Shown: positions 1-7,736 of the stretch, piece by piece
How positions within the stretch are numbered: the stretch's first letter is position 1
Layout of the letters: each line of letters starts with the position of its first letter
Origin: Rathayibacter rathayi
GTDB taxonomy: Bacteria; Actinomycetota; Actinomycetes; Actinomycetales; Microbacteriaceae
Reading direction: 5' to 3'
DNA length: 64,000 nt
Assembly (NCBI RefSeq): GCF_004011095.1
Contig: NZ_CP028129.1
Span: forward strand, 3,038,001-3,102,000
The notes under the pieces: model-generated
Told to the model about the DNA's origin: nothing
What the model saw: the letters and a program-made list of their open reading frames with translations, nothing else
The model's database searches: none
Translations under genes and position numbers: made by a program

Positions 1-1
1 G

Positions 2-835
2 CACCTCGACTACGACCTCCAGCGCTTCGGGCCGGACTCGCCCGAGGCGCGCCGGGCCGCGACGGAGCTCGACGGGGTGCTCGCTCCACTGCTCGATGAC
101 GCGGAGGCGCTGGGCGCCTCGGTGATCGTGGTCGCCGAGTATGGGATCGCCGCTGCGGACACCCCGGTCGACGTGAACCGGGCGCTGCGTCGCGAGGGCC
201 TGCTCGAGGTGTATGTGCAGGACGGCCGGGAGCAGCTCGACCCGTGGACCTCGCGCGCGTTCGCGGTCGCCGACCACCAGGTCGCGCACGTCTACGTGCA
301 GGGTGCGGCCGATCTGCCGCGGGTGCGCTCGCTCCTCGAGGCGCTCGACGGCGTTGATGAGGTGCTCGACCGGGAGGCGCAGGCCCGCTACGGCCTCGAC
401 CACGAGCGCTCCGGGGAGTTCGTGGTGGTTGCTCGGCCGGGCGCGTGGTTCACCTACTACTACTGGCTCGACGACGACCGCGCGCCCGATTTCGCGCGCG
501 GTGTCGACATCCACCGCAAGCCCGGGTACGACCCGGCCGAGCTCTTCTTCGACCCGGCCGACCCGCTGGTGAAGGCGAAGGCGGCGGGCAACCTGGCCAA
601 GAAGGCGCTCGGGCTGCGCTACGCGATGAACCTAGTGCCGCTGGACGCGACGCTGGTGCGCGGCACGCACGGGAGGCTGCCGTCCTCGTCGGCCGACACT
701 CCGCTCGTGCTGACCTCAGATGCGGACCTGCTGCCGGCCGGCGCCGCGTCGCTCCCGGCCACCGCGGTGCGCGATCTGGTGCTCGCGGCGCACGGGCCGT
801 CGCTCGCCACGGCCGCGTCGGCGCTCGCCCGCTGA
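2..835 (+). CDS. Alkaline phosphatase-family protein (nucleotide pyrophosphatase/phosphodiesterase type), C-terminal part
   Basis: The frame is open from the window edge to the stop at 835, so the start lies upstream; the visible part is about 277 residues. It opens with HLDYDLQRFG followed by a helix-rich stretch, VIVVAEYGI, and an ADHQVAHVYV segment, which resemble the C-terminal half of type I phosphodiesterase / nucleotide pyrophosphatase proteins of the alkaline phosphatase superfamily. Such enzymes hydrolyse phosphodiester or phosphonate bonds using two metal ions; the metal-binding N-terminal motifs are outside the window, and the exact substrate cannot be inferred. Codon use is high-GC and normal for the replicon, so this is the last ordinary gene before the accessory region. 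Confidence 0.7.
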   Translation, partial: HLDYDLQRFGPDSPEARRAATELDGVLAPLLDDAEALGASVIVVAEYGIAAADTPVDVNRALRREGLLEVYVQDGREQLDPWTSRAFAVADHQVAHVYVQGAADLPRVRSLLEALDGVDEVLDREAQARYGLDHERSGEFVVVARPGAWFTYYYWLDDDRAPDFARGVDIHRKPGYDPAELFFDPADPLVKAKAAGNLAKKALGLRYAMNLVPLDATLVRGTHGRLPSSSADTPLVLTSDADLLPAGAASLPATAVRDLVLAAHGPSLATAASALAR

Positions 836-884
836 CGCTGGCGGCCCGCGCCGCATGTGCGGGCGACCCGCCTGCGGCGGGTGC

Positions 885-1060
885 TCACGACCAGCGAGCG
901 AGTCGGTCCTCGACCATCGGAGCGTTCTTGGCGAGCGCGGTCCGCCAGGTGAGGACGTTGTCGTTCTGGAGCCGGCCGACGACGAGGATCGGGTGGACCT
1001 GCAGCCGCTCCGACACGGCCGCGACCCACTCCGCTCCGATCCGGCCCGGAACGGGACCAC
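885..1060 (-). pseudogene. Remnant of an ImmA/IrrE-like (DUF955) protein C-terminus
   Basis: On the minus strand a short reading frame ends in a natural stop at 885 and carries the segment ERLQVHPILVVGRLQNDNVL followed by TWRTALAKNAP. This pattern (HPxxVVGRLQxDxxL) is typical of the last ~50 residues of ImmA/IrrE-type metallopeptidases and related HTH-linked proteins, often found in phage, toxin-antitoxin and integrative-element modules. No N-terminal HExxH domain is present upstream, so this is a 3' fragment. The identification rests on a short motif and is tentative; it fits a decayed mobile or defence island together with the vsr and GmrSD remnants that follow. Confidence 0.4.
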
Positions 1061-1285
1061 GACGCCGGTTGACGAGCCGGCGGTAGCAGCTCGACTCGCG
1101 ACGAGGAGGTCCTCGTCCCGCTCCACGGACTACAGCGAGTCGCCTCACCGCAACCAACCTCCCCGGGCGGTGCAGCTAACGCTTGCTAGCCTTGTCCCCC
1201 GATCACTCCCCTCTTGTGCCGACATGCGCATAAAGCGCGGCGCTCATTTCATGACTACGAAAAGCAAAATAAACACAAATACGAA

Positions 1286-1500
1286 GAGTGTTATTTATAA
1301 GGTCTGATCCGCGCGTGTCGCTGTAAAGACATCGACTTCTCGCGCGAGAGAATGGAGGTTCCTACACACCATTCTTGAAGTGAGAAGTCGATGCGCTATG
1401 ACTCTACTACAGGTTTGAGCTCTGGACAGGTGACGGAGTTGGTGGCTCGGATATTCCAGATCCTGTCCGGGCGTTCCTCGTTGCCGGGACGCTCGGCCCC
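1286..1500 (+). mobile_element. 5' remnant of an IS5-family insertion sequence (diverged relative of the copy at 32033-32927)
   Basis: The left end (1286-1302) matches the terminal inverted repeat of the intact element at 32033 with two differences. Similarity continues through the hairpin leader and into the transposase start (ATG 1391), giving MRYDSTTGLSSGQVTELVAR against MRYDSTTGLDSEQITELVSR in the intact copy. Similarity fades near 1480-1500; the remaining ~80% of the transposase and the right end are missing. The copy is clearly diverged, so it is a relic of an older insertion and not a recent duplicate. The sequence just before it (1200-1290) is AT-rich, unlike the flanks. Confidence 0.8.
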
Positions 1501-1949
1501 TGTCAACCCGCCGTTTCCGAAACCGATCGTGACTGCTCGGCGCACCAGCTTTGTCGCTCGACCCGGGGTGAGCGCAGCGCGTTCGGAACGTCGTAGAGCG
1601 AAGTCGAGCGCCCAGTCAACGACCTGGGTCGTGAGGGCAGCAGCGCGGCAGCTCGTCGTCGACGGTCAACGCCATCAATGAAGGTGAAAGTGCGGGGTCT
1701 CATGCACTGAAGCGGAAAGAAGCGCCACCGGCAGGTCGACCTCGTCGGGGTCGCAACTGCATGACCGCTCACCCAGGGTCTGTGCAGTCATTGGTGCTCC
1801 TCGTCGAAAACAGCCTCCTGCGGCTGAATATATCCGTGAGGATCGTTCTTGCGTCATGAGACCCACCCGCCGCGTGGGGCGGCGGCAGGGCACGCGGGCT
1901 GGATTCTGACATGGCAGCGAGGCCCGTAGCCTCGAGCCATGTACACGCC
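1500..1949. other. Non-coding or unrecognisable accessory sequence
   Basis: Between the IS remnant and the vsr remnant I see no convincing gene on either strand. The short frames present have arginine/serine-rich compositions typical of chance frames in GC-rich DNA. The stretch at 1855-1950 may hold decayed 5' vsr sequence, but no residue pattern supports that firmly. Confidence 0.5.
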
Positions 1950-2210
1950 GTGGGCTTCCAGCAATGCCGCCCGGTGCTCATCGACGGATGCTACTGGCAC
2001 GACTGTCCCGAGCGCTTCAAGACGCCGTCGACAAACCGCGACTACTGGGAGGGCAAGATCGGTCGAAACCGACTCCGCGATATCGAGACCACCGAGTTGC
2101 TTGAGGAACGAGGATGGCGCGTGGTGCGGTTCTGAGAACACGAAGCTTCCACGTCTATCGCCACGAGCATCGTGGACGTCGCGCGTGACCGACGAGAGGT
2201 CACCCCCTGA
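1950..2210 (+). pseudogene. vsr: Very-short-patch mismatch endonuclease remnant with an internal stop
   Basis: The frame reads RPVLIDGCYWHDCPERFKTP then STNRDYWEGKIGRNRLRD and a GWRVVRF segment, which is the C-terminal half of Vsr (V.FVDGCFWHxCP...P.TN..YW..KI..N..RD). Vsr nicks at T:G mismatches created by deamination of 5-methylcytosine and normally accompanies C5-cytosine methyltransferases such as the one at 3530. The N-terminal catalytic segment is missing. The codon after VVRF is TGA (2133-2135), where the family has tryptophan (VVRFWEHE); reading through gives EHEAS and a natural-looking end at 2210. So the gene is both 5'-truncated and carries a TGG-to-TGA nonsense change. Confidence 0.75.
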
Positions 2211-3378
2211 GGGCAAACAGGCTCTCCGCCCAGTCGTCGGTGATCGTCTGGATCGGTGCGAGCCGGTTGGGAAAGTCTTTATGCCGCGCCATACGTGAGG
2301 TGAGCCCGTAACGGAACTCCCATCGTCCAACCGGTGAGAAGAGGCAGGCCGCGACGACGTCAAACCCGTCGACGGGGTAGAAGCGCGAGGCGGGATCTCC
2401 CTTGGAGGCCCGGGTCTTCTGAACCTCGACCTTGAAGCTGCCGCTGGCGGAGGTCTTCGGGCTTGCGTTCTTGCACTCGACTCTCCTCACCCTGCCGTCC
2501 GAGAGGGTGACGGTGAAGTCGTGCATCGCGTCCACGTCGAGCCGCTCGACGGCGGCGATGTCGGGCGAACTGTCGAGCAGGCGCTCCAGGTGGTATTCGG
2601 CGACCCCACCGCGGACGGCGACCGAGAGCCGGTTACGGCCACCGATGATGTCGAGGATCTGCTCGCTGGTGAGTGCGAACTGCTCCTCCAATAGGTGCCG
2701 ACGTGGCAGCTCGTCGACCGCCGTCTTGCCTGCGAGTGCGACAGCAGCCGAGTAGCGCAGCGGCGGGTCCAAGCGCAGAGAGGTCGCTCGTCGTTCGAGG
2801 CGTGCGTAGTCGATGAGCCGGTCGGGGGTGAACGCGACGACTGTCTCCAGGCTGGTGGGGGAGCGGGGCTCGGAGCGTTTCGTTCCTGGCCGGTTGATCT
2901 TCTCCCAGACGTGCCAGCCGGACGCTGTGGCCTGTTGGATCTCCGCGTCCTTGGCATAGAAGGAGATGCCCATCGGCAGAGGGTCCCAGAGGTTGGCGTC
3001 CAGGCCGAGGATGACGCCGTCGGCGAGGTCGACGCCGAGGATCATGGTCACGTCCACGCCGGCGACATCCCGCCCGACGGGGTGCTCTCGCTTCCAGGAC
3101 TCCTCGGCGCCGTAGCGGAGCTGTCCGCGGACCTCGTCGTCTGGGCGGTTCTTGATCGAATTCCCGGTGACGCGGAAGGGGTAGATGAGCATCCCGATCC
3201 GCTCGTCGGAGTCCAGCTGCACGCCGAGGTAGACCGGCGCGCGGTGTCGGTCGCTCGCGTACAGCACACGGCCGCCGGAGGCACGTACGGCGTCGAGGAG
3301 GAACGCATATAAGTCGCTGCGCCCCTGGACGCGGTAGACCTCGCCGAAGGCGCGTCCGGCGAGCGTCTCTTCCTCCAC
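2200..3378 (-). CDS. Putative type II restriction endonuclease, partner of the divergent C5 methyltransferase
   Basis: I place the start at GTG 3378 (VEEETLAGRAFGEV), preceded by an AAGGGG-type ribosome site, giving 392 residues. Near the C-terminus is a PD-(D/E)xK-like core: Asp287 (HDFTV) followed by a beta hairpin and E301-C-K303 (RRVECKNAS). This resembles restriction and other nuclease folds. It sits back-to-back with the C5 methyltransferase at 3530, the normal layout of a type II system, and its stop overlaps the vsr remnant. I do not recognise a named family from the N-terminal ~280 residues, and the recognition sequence cannot be read from the protein. Function rests on the core motif and context. 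Confidence 0.6.
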   Translation of the reverse strand: MEEETLAGRAFGEVYRVQGRSDLYAFLLDAVRASGGRVLYASDRHRAPVYLGVQLDSDERIGMLIYPFRVTGNSIKNRPDDEVRGQLRYGAEESWKREHPVGRDVAGVDVTMILGVDLADGVILGLDANLWDPLPMGISFYAKDAEIQQATASGWHVWEKINRPGTKRSEPRSPTSLETVVAFTPDRLIDYARLERRATSLRLDPPLRYSAAVALAGKTAVDELPRRHLLEEQFALTSEQILDIIGGRNRLSVAVRGGVAEYHLERLLDSSPDIAAVERLDVDAMHDFTVTLSDGRVRRVECKNASPKTSASGSFKVEVQKTRASKGDPASRFYPVDGFDVVAACLFSPVGRWEFRYGLTSRMARHKDFPNRLAPIQTITDDWAESLFALRG

Positions 3379-3529
3379 AGAACCCCTTCCGGCTCGGGTT
3401 GTCCACCGATGTCCTTGGTCACGGTGGGCATGTCGGTGGCTGTCGGCATACTCGTCTCGACGATACTGGTTGGACACGCACTGCCTGCAGAGGCCGGGCC
3501 GTGCGTGCACGGTGAGGAAGAGGTGGCAC

Positions 3530-4690
3530 ATGGGCGAGCAGCTTCCGGTGGTGAGTCTGTTCTCCGGAGCAGGGGGGCTCGACCTCGCCGTCGAACGTGC
3601 CGACGCCGAACCCCTCGCGGCCGGCGACCCTGGCAGCGGCCTCCTTCGCGTGTCGGTCGCGACGGACTACAACGAGCCCGCGTTGCAGACCTTGAAAGCG
3701 AACTTCGACGGCGCCACGACCCTCACCGGCGACATCCGACAGGTCCCCACCGAGCAGATCCTCGCCACCGCAGGGCTGCGGGCAAAGGAGCCGGTGCTGG
3801 TCGTTGGCGGCCCCCCGTGCACCCCATTCAGCAAGTCCGGGTTCTGGCTGGAGCAGAAGCGCGAGAGCCGCGACCCCAATGCCTCGCTGCTGGACGAGTA
3901 CGTCCGTGTCGTGCGGGAGTCGCGCCCAGAGGCGTTCATCCTGGAGAACGTGCAGGGCCTGACGTACAAGACCCACAAGGCTCAGTTTGACCGGCTCCTT
4001 AGGGGACTCGGCGAACTCGGCTATAACCCGCAGTGGAAGGTGCTGTTGGCCGCGGACTACGGGGTCCCGCAGCTTCGTCGCCGTGTTTTCGTCGTCGGGC
4101 GCCGTGACGGGGAGAAGTTCGAGTTCCCCGAGCCCACCCACTCCGGATGGAGCGAGCACAGCCGTACCGTCGACGCCAGCAAAATCCCGCACATCACCAC
4201 CTCTCAGGCGTTTGCCGGACTGCCCCGACTCGTGCGCGCGGCCGAAGACGAGATCGTCGACGGCAACTACGGAGAACTTGCCGCGGAGATCCCGCCTGGT
4301 CAGAACTACCTGTGGCATACCGAACGCTACGGCGGCCGTAACCACTTCGAATGGCGCAGTCGCTACTGGACCTTCCTGCTCCGCCTCGACCCTAACCGGC
4401 CATCCACCACACTCCAGGCTCAGCCCGGCCCGTGGGTTGGCCCGTTCCACTGGGAGAACGTCCGCACCGCCTCTGGCGAAGAACGTGCACGACGCCTCCG
4501 CGTCAACGAGATGCTGCGGCTCATGTCCTTCCCCGACGACTTCATGATCGACGGGCCCCGCGCCGACGTTCAGCGCCAGCTCGGCAATGCCGTCCCCCTG
4601 GAGCTTGGCAAAGCCGTGGTCCGAACGTTGATGGGTCAGCTCGGCTACCTCGATCGTGAAGCGACCGGCCGGGAACTGATCGTCGCGTGA
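3530..4690 (+). CDS. DNA (cytosine-5-)-methyltransferase
   Basis: ATG 3530 follows a GAGGAAGAGG ribosome site; longer in-frame starts upstream lack one. The 386-residue protein has the ordered C5-MTase motifs: SAM loop LFSGAGGLDLA (~10-20), the catalytic GGPPCTPFS with Cys97, FILENV (~137-141), and the LRRRVFVVG motif. The target recognition region lies in about 200-330, followed by the C-terminal RQLGNAVPL motif. It transfers a methyl group from S-adenosylmethionine to carbon 5 of a cytosine, protecting the host from the divergently encoded endonuclease. It appears intact although its vsr neighbour is broken, as expected if loss of methylation would be lethal while the nuclease is active. 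Confidence 0.93.
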   Translation: MGEQLPVVSLFSGAGGLDLAVERADAEPLAAGDPGSGLLRVSVATDYNEPALQTLKANFDGATTLTGDIRQVPTEQILATAGLRAKEPVLVVGGPPCTPFSKSGFWLEQKRESRDPNASLLDEYVRVVRESRPEAFILENVQGLTYKTHKAQFDRLLRGLGELGYNPQWKVLLAADYGVPQLRRRVFVVGRRDGEKFEFPEPTHSGWSEHSRTVDASKIPHITTSQAFAGLPRLVRAAEDEIVDGNYGELAAEIPPGQNYLWHTERYGGRNHFEWRSRYWTFLLRLDPNRPSTTLQAQPGPWVGPFHWENVRTASGEERARRLRVNEMLRLMSFPDDFMIDGPRADVQRQLGNAVPLELGKAVVRTLMGQLGYLDREATGRELIVA

Positions 4691-4758
4691 TGTGAAGCGG
4701 GCGGCAAGCCCCTGGCGGACGTGAGTCTCGATGACAGCGGGAGCATCCATACATCGTC

Positions 4759-5064
4759 CTATGCACGTTCGGCAAGAAGACATGTCCGGGCCACGATCGA
4801 GTCTTTGGTCCACTCCGCCGCATCGAGAACTCCTCCACTGTCATAGTTGAGTCCATCGCTCTGCAGGATGCGCTTCTTGGACTCGAAGTCTTTGTCGCCG
4901 AGCCGTATGTTGAGCGCATCGTTCACGAGGAGAAGGTTCCCGAGGCTTCCAACAACTTCGAAGGGCATTTCGTTGCGCAGCTCCTTCTGGGTGAGGAAGT
5001 GCTCAATCGTGAGTCGCTCGACGCTTGTTGTTGGTCCAGCGCTTGTCCCGAATGACCAGAGTGA
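4759..5064 (-). pseudogene. C-terminal remnant of a GmrSD-type DUF262/DUF1524 protein
   Basis: The minus-strand frame is open from the inverted-repeat boundary at 5064 to a stop at 4759. It contains VERLTIEHFLTQKEL, then GSLGNLLLVNDALN and LGDKDFESKKRIL. The (I/V)EH-Q ... GNL.L...N..L.....F..K pattern is that of DUF1524, the His-Me/HNH-like nuclease domain found at the C-terminus of DUF262 proteins and of GmrSD-type modification-dependent restriction enzymes. The DUF262 NTPase part is missing, so this is a 3' stump. Its upstream end coincides with a 19-bp inverted repeat, which suggests that an element or recombination event removed the rest. Confidence 0.6.
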
Positions 5065-5154
5065 GAGGCTTATGCAAAATTCGGGTAGGGCTTCACAAAA
5101 CCCTGGTCAGAGGCCTGTTCGCTGGGCGCGCCAGGGAATTTTGCATAAGCCTCT
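5064..5154. repeat. Pair of perfect 19-bp inverted repeats, 53 bp apart
   Basis: AGAGGCTTATGCAAAATTC at 5064-5082 is repeated exactly as its reverse complement at 5136-5154. The 53 bases between contain a looser related motif (CACAAAACCCTGGTCAGAGGCC, split here: 5094-5115). The layout could be the two ends of a small non-autonomous element, a recombinase (res-like) site with several related half-sites, or a scar of a larger element. No transposase or recombinase gene lies next to it. It abuts the truncated DUF1524 gene. Confidence 0.7.
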
Positions 5155-5309
5155 GAGTCGCGTGCTGAGGTGTGCCCGACGATTGACTGCGCTTGCGTCG
5201 CCCGACGCTGAGCAACGCACCGCAAGCAGCGTCGTCCGCACGGCGTGCAGATCGTGTAAAAGGGGAAGGTGGAACCGCACCGGATTGGATTGGCGAAACG
5301 GTAGACGCA

Positions 5310-5603
5310 GTGCAACTGATCGTGAACGCGGCGGCGATCATCGGTGGTGCTGTTGTCTGGAGGCTGTACGTCGAGAACCTGTGCGCTGCGGTCACAGCGA
5401 AGGATGCGACTATCGAAACCGTTGAGAAGAGTCGCGATTTACGGAAAGACAAGGCACAGGAGCTGGAAAAGCGTAGTCCCGAGGTCGTTGAGAAGGTGCT
5501 CGCCGACCGCATCCAGATCAGAGATGGAGAGATTGCGCGTCTAAAAGCCGACAAGGAGTTCGACGCCATCGCCGTACGCACCTTCGACATCGACAAGGCA
5601 TAA
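5310..5603 (+). CDS. Small membrane-anchored coiled-coil protein, unknown function
   Basis: I choose GTG 5310, giving 97 residues that begin with one hydrophobic helix (QLIVNAAAIIGGAVVWRLYV) and continue as a charged, heptad-like stretch rich in Glu, Lys, Arg and Asp (about residues 30-90). A longer version from TTG 5193 would add an Arg/Ser-rich leader without a clear ribosome site. The form suggests an N-terminally anchored cytoplasmic coiled coil. Family not recognised. Codon use is slightly AT-richer than the housekeeping genes, in keeping with the accessory region. Confidence 0.45.
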   Translation: MQLIVNAAAIIGGAVVWRLYVENLCAAVTAKDATIETVEKSRDLRKDKAQELEKRSPEVVEKVLADRIQIRDGEIARLKADKEFDAIAVRTFDIDKA

Positions 5604-5720
5604 CTGGAGCAGGATCTGTTTCGGACGCAGGGGTTTCGAGCGATGCTCGCACTGGAGGAAGAAAGATAGGAGGACTCAGAGCCCGTCGCCGGCGACGATG
5701 AGAGTGAGACTGGTAATTCG

Positions 5721-6043
5721 TTGCCAAAGATCGAGCTTATTGGCGAGGTGGCCGTTGATAGCGGTCAGCTCATGGTCACTGATCCCAGCTACATCGACGC
5801 AGAGTGGAAACGAGAGCCGTTCGCAATCGTAGGGGATATCGAACGCGACGAAGGCGCCCTGTTCAACCACTCATACGATGGCGCGTGTCGCTCGACGCTG
5901 AGAGGTGGACACGGTGAACTTGCGTTCGAGAAGGGCCCTGCGGGAGCCGGGGTCGCATTCAGCACGGCCTGGGGTGATGGTAGGTACCTGTACACGCGGA
6001 GAAGCACGACGGGCGTATCGTGCGGGTGTACGTCAAGAAATGA
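5721..6043 (+). pseudogene. Small DSGQ-TDP-type hypothetical protein with a single-base frameshift
   Basis: The first frame (TTG 5721) reads MPKIELIGEVAVDSGQLMVT then DPSYIDAEWKR and continues to AWGDGRY. I have seen this VDSGQ(L/M)MxxDPxYI pattern in uncharacterised small proteins of Firmicutes and Actinobacteria. After codon 5985 the frame drifts, while another frame gives PVHAEKHDGRIVRVYVKK and a stop at 6041-6043, a plausible natural C-terminus. Adding one C after 5987 joins them into a protein of about 107 residues. So the gene carries a 1-bp deletion or the sequence has an error. No ATG or GTG start is present; TTG 5721 is the only in-frame candidate. Confidence 0.5.
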
Positions 6044-6315
6044 GGGCGCGCCGCACGGTCGATCGTTCGAAACGCCGGGCGGCGGAGATCGTCACTCCTC
6101 TGAGGATGCTCCTGTTCGGGCGGGCGGTGGCGAACGTCCATCACCGGCAGTGCCGCCCGCGATAATGAGGGAACGCGCTCGATGAGCAAAGCGGGAGCGA
6201 AGACTCCCTGAACAAGCGTCCGCGCTGTGACGGTCGCGACCCCACTCGTACTGACCCCGGAAGCGGACCCGCTGCCGCCCGCCGACGGCCCCGCTTCCAC
6301 TCGCTGAGTGTGCAA

Positions 6316-6374
6316 TTGATCCGTCCCGGACGGCCCGTGCGCGTGCGCGACATGGGCCGTCCGGGACGGATCAA
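6316..6374. terminator. Perfect 21-bp hairpin between convergent genes
   Basis: Bases 6316-6336 are the exact reverse complement of 6354-6374, with a 17-base loop. The hairpin lies between the end of the plus-strand gene at 6043 and the end of the minus-strand gene at 6423, where a bidirectional terminator is expected. There is no T-tract, so an alternative is a dispersed palindromic element. Confidence 0.55.
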
Positions 6375-6422
6375 TCGGGAGGGCGCGTCAGCTGCGCGGT
6401 GCAGCGGGACTACGCCGATAGG

Positions 6423-7736
6423 TTACGAGCACTCGGACTGCGTGGTGAAGGTGACGTCGTTCTTGCCGTCGCCGTCCGTGTAGCCGACGGCGTCCGTCAC
6501 ATAGCCGGCAGTAGTCAGCAGGGTACTCGCGTAGTAAAGCTTTCCGTCGATGGTGAAGTACTGGTTGCCGACAGGCTTCTCCTTTCCGGTGAGCGTGTCG
6601 TACTTCGTCGGCTTGGCTCCTTCGATGCTCCGGTATGCCCCAGAATCTGTCGTGAAGGTGACGTCGTTCTTGCCGTCGCCGTCGGTGTACCCCTTCGCGG
6701 CGGTGACCGATCCGATCGTGGTCGTCGAGATCTCAGTGTTCGCGTAGAACAGCTTGCCGTCGCGAGTGAAGTACTGGTTGCCGACCGGAACGTCGGTGCT
6801 CAGGAGATTGGTGTACTTCGTCGGGGTTCCGCCGGCGATGCTGAGGTAGGCACCGTCGCTTGTCGTGAAGGTCACGTTGTTGCGACCCGCGCCGTCGGTG
6901 TAGGTCGAGTACTGAGTGACGTCGCCCGACGTCTCGGCGAGAGTTCCGGCGTAGTACAGCTTGCCGTTATCCACGAAGTACTGATTGCCGATCGGGGTTT
7001 GCGAACCGGTGCGGTTGTCGTATTTCTTGCCAGTGCCGCCCTCGATGCTGAGGTATGCGCCATCCTTCGTCGTGTAGGTGACGTCGTTTCGACCGTCTCC
7101 GTCGGTATAGGTGGCGGCGGCCTTGACTCCTGTCGCGATCCTAGTGTTGGCGTAGTAGAGATCGGTGCCGTCGAGGAAGTACTGGTTGCCGATCGGGGTT
7201 TCCGAACCGGTGAGCTTGTCGTATTTCTTGGGCGTGCCACCCTCGATGCTGAGGTATGCGCCCGCCTTTGAGTCGGTGACCTTCACCCCTGCGGACGTCG
7301 AGGCGGTCCCGGACGTGGCCGACACGGTCCGGGTGCCACTCCCGGCCTGCGCCTTTAGGCCGCTCACTGAGATGTTTCCGTCGGCGTCCGTGGTGAAGCT
7401 GCGGGGAGCGGTCGTTCCGTCACTCCAGGTCAATCCTGCTGGCAGCGTGATCGTGATCTTCGTGTTGGGAAGGGGCGCGCCGGACGCGTCCGTCGCCTGG
7501 ACCACCATCGTCTTCACCGTCGCACAGGCGTCTGCGGTGTAGGGGCCGTTGGTGAACTTCAGGGTGATGGTGTTTGAGGCGGCGGCGGCCGGTGTCGCTG
7601 CAGCCATCGCGACGACGGGGATGGTCCAGGCGGCGCCCTTGACGAGAACGCGACGTCCTACGCCGTTCTCATTCGGGATCGACCAGCCATCCGAGAGGAT
7701 GACTTCTTTGCCACGCGGTTTACGAGGGTTGTTCAT
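6423..7736 (-). CDS. Tat-exported repeat protein with Big-1-like domain and four ~69-residue repeats
   Basis: The 437-residue protein begins with a Tat-like signal (GRRVLVKGAAWTIP, then a hydrophobic run ending TPAAAAS, cleavage near 54). Residues ~55-156 look like a bacterial Ig-like (Big-1) domain with the TTDADGNISVSG signature. Residues 159-434 are four tandem repeats of 67-71 residues. Each runs GAY(L/R)SI-G, PxGNQYF, LYYA and ends in TDGDGxNDVTFTT (repeat 2 has TDGAGRNNV). The DxDGxND ends could bind calcium, an inference. No sortase motif or membrane anchor follows, so it is probably secreted or held by the envelope. It is transcribed divergently from an AraC-type regulator, likely its controller. 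Confidence 0.75.
   Translation of the reverse strand: MNNPRKPRGKEVILSDGWSIPNENGVGRRVLVKGAAWTIPVVAMAAATPAAAASNTITLKFTNGPYTADACATVKTMVVQATDASGAPLPNTKITITLPAGLTWSDGTTAPRSFTTDADGNISVSGLKAQAGSGTRTVSATSGTASTSAGVKVTDSKAGAYLSIEGGTPKKYDKLTGSETPIGNQYFLDGTDLYYANTRIATGVKAAATYTDGDGRNDVTYTTKDGAYLSIEGGTGKKYDNRTGSQTPIGNQYFVDNGKLYYAGTLAETSGDVTQYSTYTDGAGRNNVTFTTSDGAYLSIAGGTPTKYTNLLSTDVPVGNQYFTRDGKLFYANTEISTTTIGSVTAAKGYTDGDGKNDVTFTTDSGAYRSIEGAKPTKYDTLTGKEKPVGNQYFTIDGKLYYASTLLTTAGYVTDAVGYTDGDGKNDVTFTTQSECS

Noticed and set aside
1854..2363. Minus-strand frame across the vsr remnant
   Set aside because: It is antisense to vsr and has no recognisable domain; the vsr motifs on the plus strand explain the sequence.
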